Made by a program: the position numbers and the translations under genes. Positions 43,048 to 51,398 of a DNA stretch of 64,000 bases are shown here, piece after piece. The notes under the pieces were generated by a model. That model saw only the letters and a list, made by a program, of their open reading frames with translations. It was not told the origin of the DNA and ran no database searches. Position 1 is the first letter of the stretch, and each line of letters opens with the position of its first letter. The stretch spans positions 6,680 through 70,679 of the forward strand of contig NZ_DATJCH010000017.1 in the NCBI RefSeq assembly GCF_035514885.1, in the 5' to 3' direction. The stretch comes from Albibacterium sp035514885 (lineage in GTDB: Bacteria > Bacteroidota > Bacteroidia > Sphingobacteriales > Sphingobacteriaceae).

Positions 43048-43584
43048 ATGGAAAATAAAAAGTTGATAGTACCCGATGAAATTGTAATCAGCAAGATCTA
43101 TTATATCAGAGACCAGAAGGTCATGTTGGATAGTGATCTGGCAGAATTATACGGAATCCAGACTAAACGATTGAATGAACAGGTCAACAGAAATATTGAC
43201 CGTTTCCCGGAGGACTTTATGTTCAGATTGAATGAGGAGGAATTTCAGCACTTGAGGTCGCAATTTGCGACCTCAAGATGGGGCGGAAGAAGAGCGCTTC
43301 CTCTTGTGTTTACCGAACATGGTGTATTGATGCTTTCTAGCGTGTTGAACAGCAAACAAGCCATTGAGGTTAACATCCAGGTAATGCGGATTTTCACTAG
43401 GATTCGTCAAATGCTAGCCGATAACACGGAGATTCGTTTGGAAGTTGAAAAGATCAAAAACAAGCTTGACAATCAGGATAAAAACATGGAGATCGTTTTT
43501 AAATACCTGGACGAACTGTTAGAAAAGCCGAACCAACCCAAACCACCGAGAAAACGGATCGGTTTCAAACCAGATGATCTTTAA
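43048..43584 (+). CDS. ORF6N-domain DNA-binding protein
   Basis: A 178-residue protein with a textbook ORF6N domain at residues 10-100: YYIRDQKVMLDSDLAELYGI, QTKRLNEQVNRNIDRFPEDF, MFRLNEEEFQHLRSQFATSR and RRALPLVFTEHGVLMLSSVL. A helical C-terminus with a basic end (KPPRKRIGFK) follows. ORF6N proteins derive from phage and large-virus KilA-N-type DNA-binding modules and are very common next to Bacteroidota integrases, where they may regulate excision. It starts 13 bp after int in the same direction and is likely co-transcribed. Catalytic activity is not expected. Confidence 0.88.
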   Translation: MENKKLIVPDEIVISKIYYIRDQKVMLDSDLAELYGIQTKRLNEQVNRNIDRFPEDFMFRLNEEEFQHLRSQFATSRWGGRRALPLVFTEHGVLMLSSVLNSKQAIEVNIQVMRIFTRIRQMLADNTEIRLEVEKIKNKLDNQDKNMEIVFKYLDELLEKPNQPKPPRKRIGFKPDDL

Positions 43585-43718
43585 GAGCTAGATTGCTCAT
43601 TTTTTGTTTTATCGCAAATTTACTTTCGTTCCGTATAACCATCAAGGGTATATAAACATTCGTTGCCTCATGCCCTTGACGGTTTACTCCATTCAAGTTG
43701 ATTGCTTAACAAAAAATC

Positions 43719-44204
43719 ATGAGCAATCTTAGAGCACTACCCCAGATCTCAAAAATAGTTTATCACGGAACAGATGCAATATTTGACCACTTTGATGAAA
43801 CTAAGAAAGGCAGTAATACGGGATTCCCTAATACTATCCATGGATTTTTCTTTACCGAAAAGAAAGAAAATGCTACACTATTTGGTAAGAGGATTATCAA
43901 AGCAAGTATTGTTATTGAAAAAGCAATTGACCTAACTATACATGGGATTTTTTCAGAGAAGGATCAAGCCCCGCTTATTTGGAAAATTTTGACAGGTGAA
44001 GTGCTTTCAGAGGAAGACGCATTAACTCAACTAGATGAGAATATTTCTCTAGGTGAAATAGACGAGCTATATGATGCCCTAAATTCTGAAGAAAGTCACC
44101 ATTCGTTAAAAGAAGCAGGATATGATGGTATAATCTCTTCATTGGGCAACGATGAAATAGAATATATTGTTTTTACAACGGAACAAATCAGGCTATTAGT
44201 CTAA
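43719..44204 (+). CDS. Small ADP-ribosyltransferase-like (ART-PolyVal-like) protein
   Basis: A 161-residue stand-alone domain: KIVYHGTDAIFDHFDETKKG (H-G-T/S NAD-binding strand) at 11-30, GFFFTEKKENATLFGKRIIK, and LKEAGYDGIISSLGNDEIEY with FTTEQIRLL at the end. The order HGT, FFT/YFT, YDGI, EYVVF, EQI matches ART-like domains found in polyvalent proteins of mobile elements, which are injected with DNA to modify host targets. Here the domain is not part of a larger protein. No antitoxin-like partner is adjacent. A hairpin (TCAAGGG/CCCTTGA, 43642-43679) precedes the gene. The assignment is by pattern only. Confidence 0.6.
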   Translation: MSNLRALPQISKIVYHGTDAIFDHFDETKKGSNTGFPNTIHGFFFTEKKENATLFGKRIIKASIVIEKAIDLTIHGIFSEKDQAPLIWKILTGEVLSEEDALTQLDENISLGEIDELYDALNSEESHHSLKEAGYDGIISSLGNDEIEYIVFTTEQIRLLV

Positions 44205-44323
44205 AAAACAGTTGCTTTAAAGCGTTTATGATAGTTTAATTTCAAAGAAATTGTTAAATATGATGCAGCGAAAATGGTTGAATCGTAAGCTTCTGAAAAC
44301 ATATTACACGAACGGACATTAGT

Positions 44324-44857
44324 TCATTGCTTTTTACGGTAACTCAGCTGTGTCAATCCGGTTTCAAATGACTTTGCGGCCATGAATTCAAGCTCTTGTT
44401 CGGGTCTTCCGTTCTTAAAAAGCCTTGTTCCATTACCTAATAGAACAGGTATAACTGAGATTATAAACTCATCTATTAGGTTATGCTTTAATAGTTCATT
44501 TATTATTTCTGCACCACCATCACAATAAATATTCTTTCCGTTTTCAGATTTTAGTCTTTTAATCAAATCGGGCAAACTTCCTGTGTAAAAAGTTGTTCTA
44601 CCCACCTTTGGTCTTTGATTTCTTGTTATGACATAGACATCTCTTTGTCCGTTATCATAATGAGAAGCACCGACTTCTTTAAGAACATAATCATAGGTTT
44701 TTCTACCAATAATTAAGGTGTCGATTGTATCCGTAAATTTGGCATAACCATAATCTTCGCCTTCTTTTTCTACAAGTTTTAAGAAACTGAGGTCATCATT
44801 GGGTTTTGCAATATAACCGTCTAAGCTCATTGCAATGAAAAGTGATATTTTACGCAT
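44324..44857 (-). CDS. Dihydrofolate-reductase-fold protein (RibD C-terminal-like)
   Basis: A 177-residue protein of the RibD_C/DHFR-like family. The N-terminus RKISLFIAMSLDGYIAKPND is the conserved first strand and substrate loop; TIDTLIIGRKTYDYVL is the GRKT NADPH-binding motif; KNIYCDGGAEIINELLKHNLIDEF is the second cofactor-binding GGA motif. Members reduce pteridine- or riboflavin-type substrates, but most small stand-alone copies like this one are uncharacterised. Upstream on the same strand is an AraC regulator gene, 73 bp away, which may control it. Confidence 0.85.
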   Translation of the reverse strand: MRKISLFIAMSLDGYIAKPNDDLSFLKLVEKEGEDYGYAKFTDTIDTLIIGRKTYDYVLKEVGASHYDNGQRDVYVITRNQRPKVGRTTFYTGSLPDLIKRLKSENGKNIYCDGGAEIINELLKHNLIDEFIISVIPVLLGNGTRLFKNGRPEQELEFMAAKSFETGLTQLSYRKKQ

Positions 44858-44930
44858 TTGTTTTAAATTTTAATGTTTCTACAAAATTAATTATAGATGA
44901 CCATTGGTACTTTGGAAAAATGCGACAAAA

Positions 44931-45665
44931 TTAAATTTGAGAGGGAACCAATCCCGTGTTCCTTTTAATATCGTTGGTTAGGTGCGAATGGTCATAATAA
45001 CCACATTCAAATGCAATATCTAACAAACTCGTTTCTTTCGCAGAATCTCTTATTTTCGACAAAGCATTTTGAAAGCGAACAATACGAGAATATTCTTTTG
45101 GTGTAATACCTATTTGTATTTTGAAATTTCGCTCTAATTGCCTTACTGTAGTGAAGTTTTTTTTGGCAATATCGCCTATACTTGATTGACCTTGCGTTTG
45201 ATCAATATCTTTAATGACCGATTCTAAAAGCAAATTTCTACTTTGCAGTCTGTCGATAAAAAAGCTGTTTAAATAGTAGACGGGGTTTTTAATGAATGTA
45301 TCAACATCAAACGAGTATACTCTTTCAAGTTGAACGGTTTGGTCGGCTATTTCACTTTGAGGGACGTAATCGTAGAAATTCGGGAACATTCCTGGTTTCA
45401 AACATACGCCAAACAAGTGTGTATGTTTCTCAATGAAACTGTCTTTAAAAGACCTCATTGCACCAACCGCATAAGTTCTTCCGAACTCCATAGAAACCGA
45501 GCCATTGTCTGTCAAACAAGTATCGCCCAAATTTATGACCAGGCCTGCGCAAGCATCCGGAAAATTCCGCTCCCATTGTTTGTCCAGGTCGTCTCCTTTC
45601 AATTGCCAAAAAGTATGAATATATGGTGTTAATGCTATAATTGGTGAGATTTCTTTATACTCCAT
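44931..45665 (-). CDS. AraC-family transcription regulator
   Basis: A 244-residue regulator. The N-terminal sensing part (IIALTPYIHTFWQLKGDDLDKQWERNFPDACAGLVINLGD) resembles the DUF6597-type domain; the C-terminal 90 residues carry the two AraC helix-turn-helix motifs: TVRQLERNFKIQIGITPKEYSRIVRFQNAL and SLLDIAFECGYYDHSHLTNDIKRNTGLVPSQI. It precedes the DHFR-like gene on the same strand, so the pair may be one transcript. The ligand is unknown. Confidence 0.88.
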   Translation of the reverse strand: MEYKEISPIIALTPYIHTFWQLKGDDLDKQWERNFPDACAGLVINLGDTCLTDNGSVSMEFGRTYAVGAMRSFKDSFIEKHTHLFGVCLKPGMFPNFYDYVPQSEIADQTVQLERVYSFDVDTFIKNPVYYLNSFFIDRLQSRNLLLESVIKDIDQTQGQSSIGDIAKKNFTTVRQLERNFKIQIGITPKEYSRIVRFQNALSKIRDSAKETSLLDIAFECGYYDHSHLTNDIKRNTGLVPSQI

Positions 45666-46147
45666 TTCTAATTACAATTTAGTTGAGTAGCGACCATCAA
45701 ACAAAATCGTCAAACTCATTCAAGTCCTATAAAAATACAAATTAATTATTTGCATTAAGTTTACAAATACGTAGGCATACACATTTCTTGATGCCCTTTA
45801 GATAATGAACATATTAAAAGAGGAAAGCTCTACTGCCATTTTCTGGAATGAATTATCAAACTTGCTACTCATCCTTAACAAATTTAGTTCTTGTTATTTT
45901 AAAACTGTTTCCAGTTAAAAGTGGCAACTCCAAATGGTATGTAAATTTTTCCAACATAGCATGGATGGACTTAATTTTGAAACGTTAGTAAACAAGATCA
46001 CTCCTGATAATGAAAAATAATTTTCAAAATATCGTCAGATAATACAAGACTTTATCCTAAGAAAACTAGTGTTTAATAGTATATTTACTATACACTAATC
46101 AAAAGGCCTTATAACCTTCGAGTGTCGGCCGTAATTGTAAATTGGAT
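45666..46147. other. 482-bp AT-rich gap with a probable gene fragment
   Basis: Upstream region of the minus-strand AraC gene and of the plus-strand zinc-ribbon pseudogene. No intact gene is seen. The only coding-like piece is at 45961-46098, listed separately. A GC-rich patch (AAGGCCTTATAACC, then GTGTCGGCCG) at about 46104-46131 differs from its surroundings and could mark an insertion border. Confidence 0.4.
45961..46098 (+). pseudogene. Short coding-like fragment with an internal stop
   Basis: The frame from ATG 45961 reads MDGLNFETLVNKITPDNEK, stops at TAA 46018-46020, then continues in the same frame as FSKYRQIIQDFILRKLVFNS before a final stop. The amphipathic, protein-like composition across the stop suggests the start of a truncated gene. 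I do not recognise the family. Confidence 0.35.
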
Positions 46148-47032
46148 ATGTTAACATATAACGAGCTTATTGACTTAAGGAAAAAGTTGGCTAATGAAGA
46201 GATTACGTTAGAACTTGTAAAAGAATTAATTTGGAAAAATTATAAAAAGGGAAAACGAGCGTGGCATACGAAAGATTAGAAAGAAAGAAAAATTAAAGTT
46301 ATTAAAGAAAAATGCGAAATATGTGATAGCAGAAAAATATTAACAATACAGCATCTTTCTCACCCTAAAAGATATTCCGAATATGAAAGAGATGTAACCA
46401 GAAAATATGCTCAGATTTTCATAGATTCTAACACCATCGTTGAAAAATATGAATTCAGAGAACACGTAATAGAGAATTATGATTATGAGCCTGTCCCTTT
46501 ATGTCCTGATTGTAAGGGCAGACGCCCTAACAAGAGAATGAGAAAAAACCCACAATACCTTTGTGCAAAATGTCGACACGAGTTTAATGAACCAATTTAT
46601 AAATCGGTAGATGAACTTATTGCAATTATTTATGAAAATGAAGAAGCACTTGAAGTTCGTGATAAATGTTTCGTATCAAAAGACAAATGGAGAAATCAGC
46701 ATAACTTATCGAAAGTAAAATACTGGTTGCAAAGACAAATGTCAAAAAACAAAGATATTGAAATGATTGGGAAAGAAGCCCTTTTACTCTATCTAGACGA
46801 CAACATAAAATATCTTTCCTTCGAGGATACAATTACTGCTTGCAAAAAATGTGCATCTAATTCTGATTTAAATAACATGGAACTATGTCCCAAATGTAAA
46901 GAGCATTACAAAGGTGTTCAGTATCCAACCTGTATTCAATGTTTGCCCGAAGAAAAGCGAAAAGTAGCATTGGAAAAAATTGAATTTGGAAAAGAATGGC
47001 GAGCTATGCATGAAAGACTTGGGGCCGATTAA
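46148..47032 (+). pseudogene. Zinc-ribbon/HNH-like gene interrupted by one in-frame amber codon
   Basis: The frame from ATG 46148 codes 43 residues (ending KGKRAWHTKD), meets TAG at 46277-46279, and continues in the same frame for 250 more codons without another stop. The downstream part is clearly coding: KCEICDSRKILTIQHLSHP, LCPDCKGRRPNKR, YLCAKCRHEF, ACKKCASNS, LCPKCKEHY and TCIQCLPEE give six CxxC knuckles, plus histidines that could form an HNH-like site. A Trp codon TGG to TAG change fits the local pattern (TKD-W-KERK). Without read-through the product starts only at the ATG 46538. Function unknown; nucleic-acid binding is likely. Confidence 0.65.
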
Positions 47033-47098
47033 ATAGCGTCAAGATTGACTCATGTTTAGGATCTTTGGCACGAACTGGATATTGACGTTTCGTTATTT
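47031..47098 (+). repeat. Bulged hairpin after the zinc-ribbon pseudogene
   Basis: Outer arms AAATA (47031-47035) and TATTT (47094-47098) and inner arms CGTCAA (47037-47042) and TTGACG (47082-47087) pair in register with a bulge on one side. It may be a weak terminator, or an attC-like fold; I see no canonical integron box. Confidence 0.35.
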
Positions 47099-47218
47099 AA
47101 TCTAAAGAAACCATGCATTTTGTTTCGCTATTCAAGAAATATCAACTAGCTATCTTGCTGACTCACAAAAATATTGTTAGTTTTATAAATATACCACGCA
47201 ATTCGGATATAGAGGTTG

Positions 47219-47243
47219 ATTGGCGAAATCCAGTTTCGCCAAT
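47219..47243 (+). repeat. Perfect 10-bp inverted repeat before the DUF1003 gene
   Basis: ATTGGCGAAA (47219-47228) and TTTCGCCAAT (47234-47243) enclose a 5-nt loop, followed by TGTGTTGTT. It lies 36 bases before the DUF1003 start. It is either a terminator for upstream transcription or an operator. Confidence 0.5.
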
Positions 47244-47278
47244 TGTGTTGTTATCGGTCATTTTAAAAGAAACCCAAA

Positions 47279-47971
47279 ATGAAGATAAGTCACATTAGCA
47301 AAAAGGAAATTTCAAAGGGTGAAGACATTATAGGTCTCGATATCAGAGAAGGAATTTTCAACTTAATCAAATCTGACTTTCCTGACTTTGACAAAGACGA
47401 CTTTATAACAATTGACGAACTAAATCAATATAGAAGACTTTACTTGACATCTCTAATTATCCAAGAGAAAGGAGAACTGGCTTTGATTGACAGAAATGTT
47501 CTGGAAGCTATTAAAAATAATTCCATTCTTTCCGAAAATATTCAAGACGAAATAGAAGCTGAACTGACTTTTGGACAAAGACTTGCCGATAGAGTTGCTG
47601 CATTTGGAGGTAGTTGGACATTTATCATTACATTTTTTTCATTCATTATATTTTGGATGTTGGTTAATATTTGGTTTTTAGCGACAAAACCTTTTGACCC
47701 ATTTCCTTTTATTCTTCTTAATCTCATTCTTTCATGTTTGGCTGCAATTCAAGCTCCAATCATTATGATGAGCCAAAATAGACAAGAACAAAAAGACAGA
47801 CAACGGGGCGAACACGATTATAAAATCAATCTAAAAGCCGAGCTTGAAATTAAGTTATTGAGCGAAAAAATTGACCATTTATTAGTTCATCAAAACAAAA
47901 AACTTTTAGAAATTCAAGAAGTTCAGACCGACTATCTTGAAGACCTAATGAAAGAATTGAAAAAGAAATGA
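47279..47971 (+). CDS. DUF1003 membrane protein
   Basis: A 230-residue protein matching DUF1003: ELTFGQRLADRVAAFGGSWTFIITFFSFI is the family hallmark, followed by a second TM helix (FPFILLNLILSCLAAIQAPIIMMSQNRQ) and the conserved QNRQEQKDRQRGEHDYKINLKAE segment leading into a C-terminal coiled coil. The N-terminal 90 residues are soluble. The family is widespread and uncharacterised; related proteins are found near ion-transport genes. The gene stands alone, with a palindrome just upstream. Confidence 0.88.
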   Translation: MKISHISKKEISKGEDIIGLDIREGIFNLIKSDFPDFDKDDFITIDELNQYRRLYLTSLIIQEKGELALIDRNVLEAIKNNSILSENIQDEIEAELTFGQRLADRVAAFGGSWTFIITFFSFIIFWMLVNIWFLATKPFDPFPFILLNLILSCLAAIQAPIIMMSQNRQEQKDRQRGEHDYKINLKAELEIKLLSEKIDHLLVHQNKKLLEIQEVQTDYLEDLMKELKKK

Positions 47972-48014
47972 AATTAGAAAACCGCAGACAAGAATATTAA
48001 AACCTGCAACGCTT

Positions 48015-48410
48015 ATGGTAAACCAAAAATCACATGAGAATTTCATTAGTTATACATTAGGTTTTGTACTCGCTTTGCTTGCAATAAATGCTTTCTTAGG
48101 CGGATATTACGGTATGACTGGGGCAAAGAACGTTCCTATTCAATGGTTAAAAACCAGCCCATCCCATAGTTATTTTATTCCAAGCCTAATTCTATTTATG
48201 TGCGTGGGAGGTTCAGCCTTAATAGCTGCTGTTATTGTATTTAGGAGACATCGCATGGCACGTGAAGCCGCTTTTGTATGTGGCGTTGTTACGCTAGTTT
48301 GGCTTATAGTGCAAATAGCAATCATCGGTTACGTTTCGTGGATGCAGCCTACTACGGCAGCTGTAGCTATCATTATCTTAGTGTTAACATTAAATCTTCC
48401 AAGCCCGTGA
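48015..48410 (+). CDS. Four-TM membrane protein, first of an overlapping pair
   Basis: A 131-residue integral membrane protein with four predicted helices (about 14-33, 51-72, 83-104 and 108-127) and no recognised motif. Its stop TGA overlaps the GTG start of the next gene (GTGA), so the two are translationally coupled and may form a two-protein membrane complex. A GxxxG-like GGSALIAAVIVFRR segment is in helix 2. Confidence 0.6.
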   Translation: MVNQKSHENFISYTLGFVLALLAINAFLGGYYGMTGAKNVPIQWLKTSPSHSYFIPSLILFMCVGGSALIAAVIVFRRHRMAREAAFVCGVVTLVWLIVQIAIIGYVSWMQPTTAAVAIIILVLTLNLPSP

Positions 48411-48793
48411 GCGTTCACTATTTTTTACTTTGGCTGCCGATGATCGTGCTGGCATTTGCCAATGCTACCTTAAGAGAGCTGGTATTTGTAAAACACTTAA
48501 GTGAATTACTAGCGCATCAATTGTCAACGATAACTTTGATAATTCTATGTTCAATTTATACATCGTTTGTGTTTCCATTATTGAAAATTCATAGTTCTAA
48601 ACAAGCCTTTCTAATAGGTTTTGTTTGGGTTTTGTTGACTGTTGCATTTGAATTTTCACTCGGACGAGTGACGAAGAAGTCTTGGCAGTATCTTTTTCAG
48701 GACTATAATCTTTTTGCCGGTCGAATTTGGCCACTATTTCTAGTTGTCCTCTTACTATTGCCGTATTTATTTTATGCTTCAAGAAATAAATAA
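48407..48793 (+). CDS. Four-TM membrane protein, second of the pair
   Basis: A 128-residue integral membrane protein with four hydrophobic helices. It begins at GTG 48407 (VSVHYFLLWLPMIVLAFAN), overlapping the previous stop by four bases; a longer frame from 48278 would lie within the upstream gene. The loop ATLRELVFVKHLSELLAHQ and the segment FEFSLGRVTKKSWQYLFQDYNLFAGRIWPLF recur in small uncharacterised Bacteroidota membrane proteins. Function unknown. Confidence 0.6.
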   Translation: MSVHYFLLWLPMIVLAFANATLRELVFVKHLSELLAHQLSTITLIILCSIYTSFVFPLLKIHSSKQAFLIGFVWVLLTVAFEFSLGRVTKKSWQYLFQDYNLFAGRIWPLFLVVLLLLPYLFYASRNK

Positions 48794-49198
48794 CAACCGT
48801 AGGTCATGAAATAACTAAAAGGCAAAGGTGTTAACTTGGTTCATTGTTCAAAGAACCCATGATCGCGTTGGTTATTGTTCGTGTCACTAATTTATTTTAA
48901 GTGGGGGATACAGTGACGCTATTTTTCTTGCTGCAGCCATTATACTTGTCGGAGCGATTCGCCATCAATAATAAGTGTACGGTTTTCTTTACTAAAAAAG
49001 TTTGGACGCTTTGGCTTTTTAAAGAGATATATGGAGAAAGTGCATCTCTCCACATTAAAGGGCAAGCAGAGTATAGGTTCGAATGTTCTGTTAAGCAAAA
49101 AGAATTCCATGTTGGATTTCTTAAGGAGATCTTTACTGCATGAAGTATCGGAGACTATAATGATAATGTTTAAATCGGATATTTAAGAATCCCGCCCA
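48794..49198. other. 405-bp degraded region
   Basis: No intact gene. A 23-codon piece at 48900-48968 (GGYSDAIFLAAAIILVGAIR) looks like the last TM helix of a lost membrane protein. A GTG-initiated 80-codon frame at 48901-49143 overlaps it in another register and lacks coding character. I read the region as gene debris. Confidence 0.35.
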
Positions 49199-50032
49199 TT
49201 AAACCTTGGGAAAAACTAGTAGCGGAATTGTTGCCTGAAAAGAATACTCGACAGAGTTGTTTGAGAGAAACAGCTTTTGGAAAAAGCTTCTGTTTTGCTC
49301 AGTGAACATAATTACTATGGAGGGTTTGGATTTTTTAATTGCTTTTTGAAGATTTACAATCAATGTTTGAGCAAAATCAAAATCGTCGAACCCTAATTTG
49401 ATATCGAGATCCGAAAACTTCTTAACAGCTTTCTGAACACGCTTTGGATCCTCTAAGATATCGGAAGGGGCTTTGAAATGCAGTAATTCTATTTTTGCTT
49501 TTAGTGGCTTTGCAAAATCTGCCACTTTTTTAACCTCCTTTTCGATAGCCGACAGGTCTGACGCATAAAGAACTTTGCTTATTGGTTTCCTTCTGTATGT
49601 AGGAGGTACTGCAATTACAGGAACCTTAGACTGATCTATCAAATTGGAAGTATTAGTGCCAAATATTTTTTTGTGTTTGGCATTTCCTCTCCGACTGATA
49701 CATATAAAGCTAAATCTATTTTGCGCCGCAAACTGCATAATATTACTATCCGTGACAAACGAATTCTTGATAACATATTCTATATCTGTAGGAGTTATAT
49801 CCATGCTTTTGTAAACCGAGTCAACAAACGTGCAAAGTTTTCTTTTGATTTTTGCGGATTCAATCTTCTCAAACGATTCATAAACCTTATCGTTCCATTT
49901 AGTGGGCCGCAATAAATGGTATGAATGAAAGAAGGTTAAAGAGTAGTTATGCTGTGATTCCATCTGGATTGCAAAACGTAAGCCCGCTTTTGAGTTCGAT
50001 GAAAAGTCCGTTGTAACTAGTATTTTATTCAT
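49199..50032 (-). CDS. Tandem-domain universal stress protein
   Basis: A 277-residue protein with two UspA folds in tandem, the common arrangement in Bacteroidota. Domain 1 starts MNKILVTTDFSSNSKAGLRFAI and continues to SNIMQFAAQNRFSFICISRRGNAKHKKIFGTNTSNLI, the expected nucleotide-binding loop; domain 2 starts SKVLYASDLSAIEKEVKKVADFA. The second G-x2-G-x9-G motif is poorly conserved, so ATP binding by domain 2 is doubtful. An ATG six bases upstream is an alternative start. It is transcribed away from the cytochrome-like gene. Confidence 0.85.
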   Translation of the reverse strand: MNKILVTTDFSSNSKAGLRFAIQMESQHNYSLTFFHSYHLLRPTKWNDKVYESFEKIESAKIKRKLCTFVDSVYKSMDITPTDIEYVIKNSFVTDSNIMQFAAQNRFSFICISRRGNAKHKKIFGTNTSNLIDQSKVPVIAVPPTYRRKPISKVLYASDLSAIEKEVKKVADFAKPLKAKIELLHFKAPSDILEDPKRVQKAVKKFSDLDIKLGFDDFDFAQTLIVNLQKAIKKSKPSIVIMFTEQNRSFFQKLFLSNNSVEYSFQATIPLLVFPKV

Positions 50033-50215
50033 AATCATTGGTTTAAAGCTTTAATATTAGAGCTTATAATATCGAAAGTATACATTTCCTTTTAGGTAGA
50101 AAATGATTCCAATCAAACATGGCTGTGATTATAGTCATATGTCGTAAAGCAACCCAATATCCATGTCAAGTATAACGAATAATTATTTAAAAGTTTTGGA
50201 AGTGATAAATACAAT

Positions 50216-50255
50216 AAGTAATATAATTCACTGCAATAAGTGATATAACGCACTT
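50216..50255 (+). promoter_or_regulatory. Tandem palindromic operator sites upstream of the cytochrome b561-like gene
   Basis: AAGTAATATAATTCACT (50216-50232) and AAGTGATATAACGCACTT (50238-50255) are near-identical inverted repeats (AGTrATATAAnnCACT) starting exactly 22 bp apart, about two helical turns. The second touches the -33 TTG. They probably bind a dimeric regulator on one face of the DNA. Confidence 0.55.
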
Positions 50256-50283
50256 GTATAGAGGTCTTTTTATGTTATATTTG
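50254..50283 (+). promoter_or_regulatory. Promoter of the cytochrome b561-like gene
   Basis: TTG (50254-50256), a 19-bp spacer, and TATATTTG (50276-50283) match the Bacteroidota consensus fully. The ATG follows 19 bases later at 50302. The TTG is therefore a -33 element and not a start codon. Confidence 0.75.
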
Positions 50284-50301
50284 AGTTCAATAAATATAGC
50301 T

Positions 50302-50844
50302 ATGAATAGGAATTATATTTTACACCGCATTTTGCATTGGTGCATAGGGTTTGTTATCCTATTCATTTTATTGACAGTTTTCCTGCGATTAAATTGGATG
50401 AATAAAGATATAATGGCCGGTATTTTGAGTCGCGACCTTTCAGCTTTAGGTATTCAGATTACTTACGATGATGCTGTGAAAATTGCTAAGGATATCAGAA
50501 GACCAATGTGGAATACCCATATTTATGCTGGTTATATTTTGACTGGACTGTTTGTTTTCAAAATGATTTTAGTACTAATAAAAGGAGCTAGCTTTGATAG
50601 CCCCTTTCGTTCTGGAAATTCAAGAAGGAAGAAATTTCAATCTTGGGTATATGTTTTCTTCTATTTTTTTCTAGGTGTTTCTTTAGCAACTGGACTTTTA
50701 ATTGAAATGGGGCCAGCGAACTGGAAAGCCGGTTTGGAGGCCATTCATTCACTTTCGCTTTACTATGTGATTCCTTTTTTGGCATTACATTTCTTTGGCA
50801 TTTTATTTTCAAGAATACGAAAAGAACGAGAGGCATCTGAATGA
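50302..50844 (+). CDS. Cytochrome b561-like four-helix membrane protein
   Basis: A 180-residue protein with four TM helices and histidines placed for two b-type hemes: HRILHWCIGFVILF (helix 1), MWNTHIYAGYILTGLFVF (helix 2), then a cytosolic basic loop (SGNSRRKKFQ), AIHSLSLYYVIPF and LALHFFGILFSR (helices 3-4). This fits the cytochrome b/b6 or Ni-Fe-hydrogenase-type b subunit superfamily, which shuttles electrons across the membrane. It is preceded by a strong promoter with tandem operators and followed by a lipoprotein gene. Confidence 0.75.
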   Translation: MNRNYILHRILHWCIGFVILFILLTVFLRLNWMNKDIMAGILSRDLSALGIQITYDDAVKIAKDIRRPMWNTHIYAGYILTGLFVFKMILVLIKGASFDSPFRSGNSRRKKFQSWVYVFFYFFLGVSLATGLLIEMGPANWKAGLEAIHSLSLYYVIPFLALHFFGILFSRIRKEREASE

Positions 50845-50918
50845 AAAATGATTAGTTAAGGTATGGATTACTTTATATGTTTTTTGATATGTTTATAATA
50901 AAACTAAAATTTATGATA

Positions 50919-51398
50919 ATGAAAAGAATGTTTTTAATTCCCACAATGGTATTTGGCTTATTCATGATGGGATGTACTGGCAATCAGTCAAAAGTCGATA
51001 CTGAACATACTGAACATACTGAATCCGATGTTCCTCATCTGGTAACTGAAGACCATAAAGCAGGATTGATACCTTTAGAAGATCAAGTGAAATTGGATAA
51101 TGGGGAGAAATGGATAGCGAACATAGAAACTAATGAAGGCATTGATAATATGCTTGCCATGGTCAAAAAAGAGAAAAGTAAAGAAACTCCTGATTATGTA
51201 ATGTTAAAAGAACGTCTAGACAAAGAGTTTAACGTCTTGTTAGAAAAGTGTACCATGACAGGCGAGTCACACGACCAGTTACATAACTACCTATTGCCCC
51301 TGAAAGCGAAGATTGACAAGCTAGATCCAAACTCTAGTAAAGAAGCAATTGAGGAAATTGAAAATTATCTATTAACTTATTATGATTATTTTAAATAG
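50919..51398 (+). CDS. Predicted lipoprotein
   Basis: A 159-residue protein with a lipoprotein signal (MKRMFLIPTMVFGLFMMGCTG, lipobox MMGC) and a helical soluble domain rich in charged residues (ANIETNEGIDNMLAMVKKEK). A TEHTEHTES stretch near the N-terminus is a short tandem repeat. ATG 50919 is used because the signal peptide begins there; in-frame starts upstream would place extra hydrophobic residues before it. It is 75 bp downstream of the cytochrome-like gene and may be in the same operon. No family recognised. Confidence 0.7.
   Translation: MKRMFLIPTMVFGLFMMGCTGNQSKVDTEHTEHTESDVPHLVTEDHKAGLIPLEDQVKLDNGEKWIANIETNEGIDNMLAMVKKEKSKETPDYVMLKERLDKEFNVLLEKCTMTGESHDQLHNYLLPLKAKIDKLDPNSSKEAIEEIENYLLTYYDYFK

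Noticed and set aside
47113..47298. 61-codon plus-strand frame before the DUF1003 gene
   Set aside because: It spans a palindrome, overlaps the DUF1003 start and has no recognisable features.
48901..49143. 80-codon GTG-initiated frame
   Set aside because: It overlaps, in another register, a TM-like fragment; composition looks random and no homologue comes to mind.
50254..50301. TTG start adding 16 residues to the cytochrome b561-like protein
   Set aside because: The TTG is the -33 element of a consensus promoter, with TATATTTG 19 bp downstream inside the supposed coding part.
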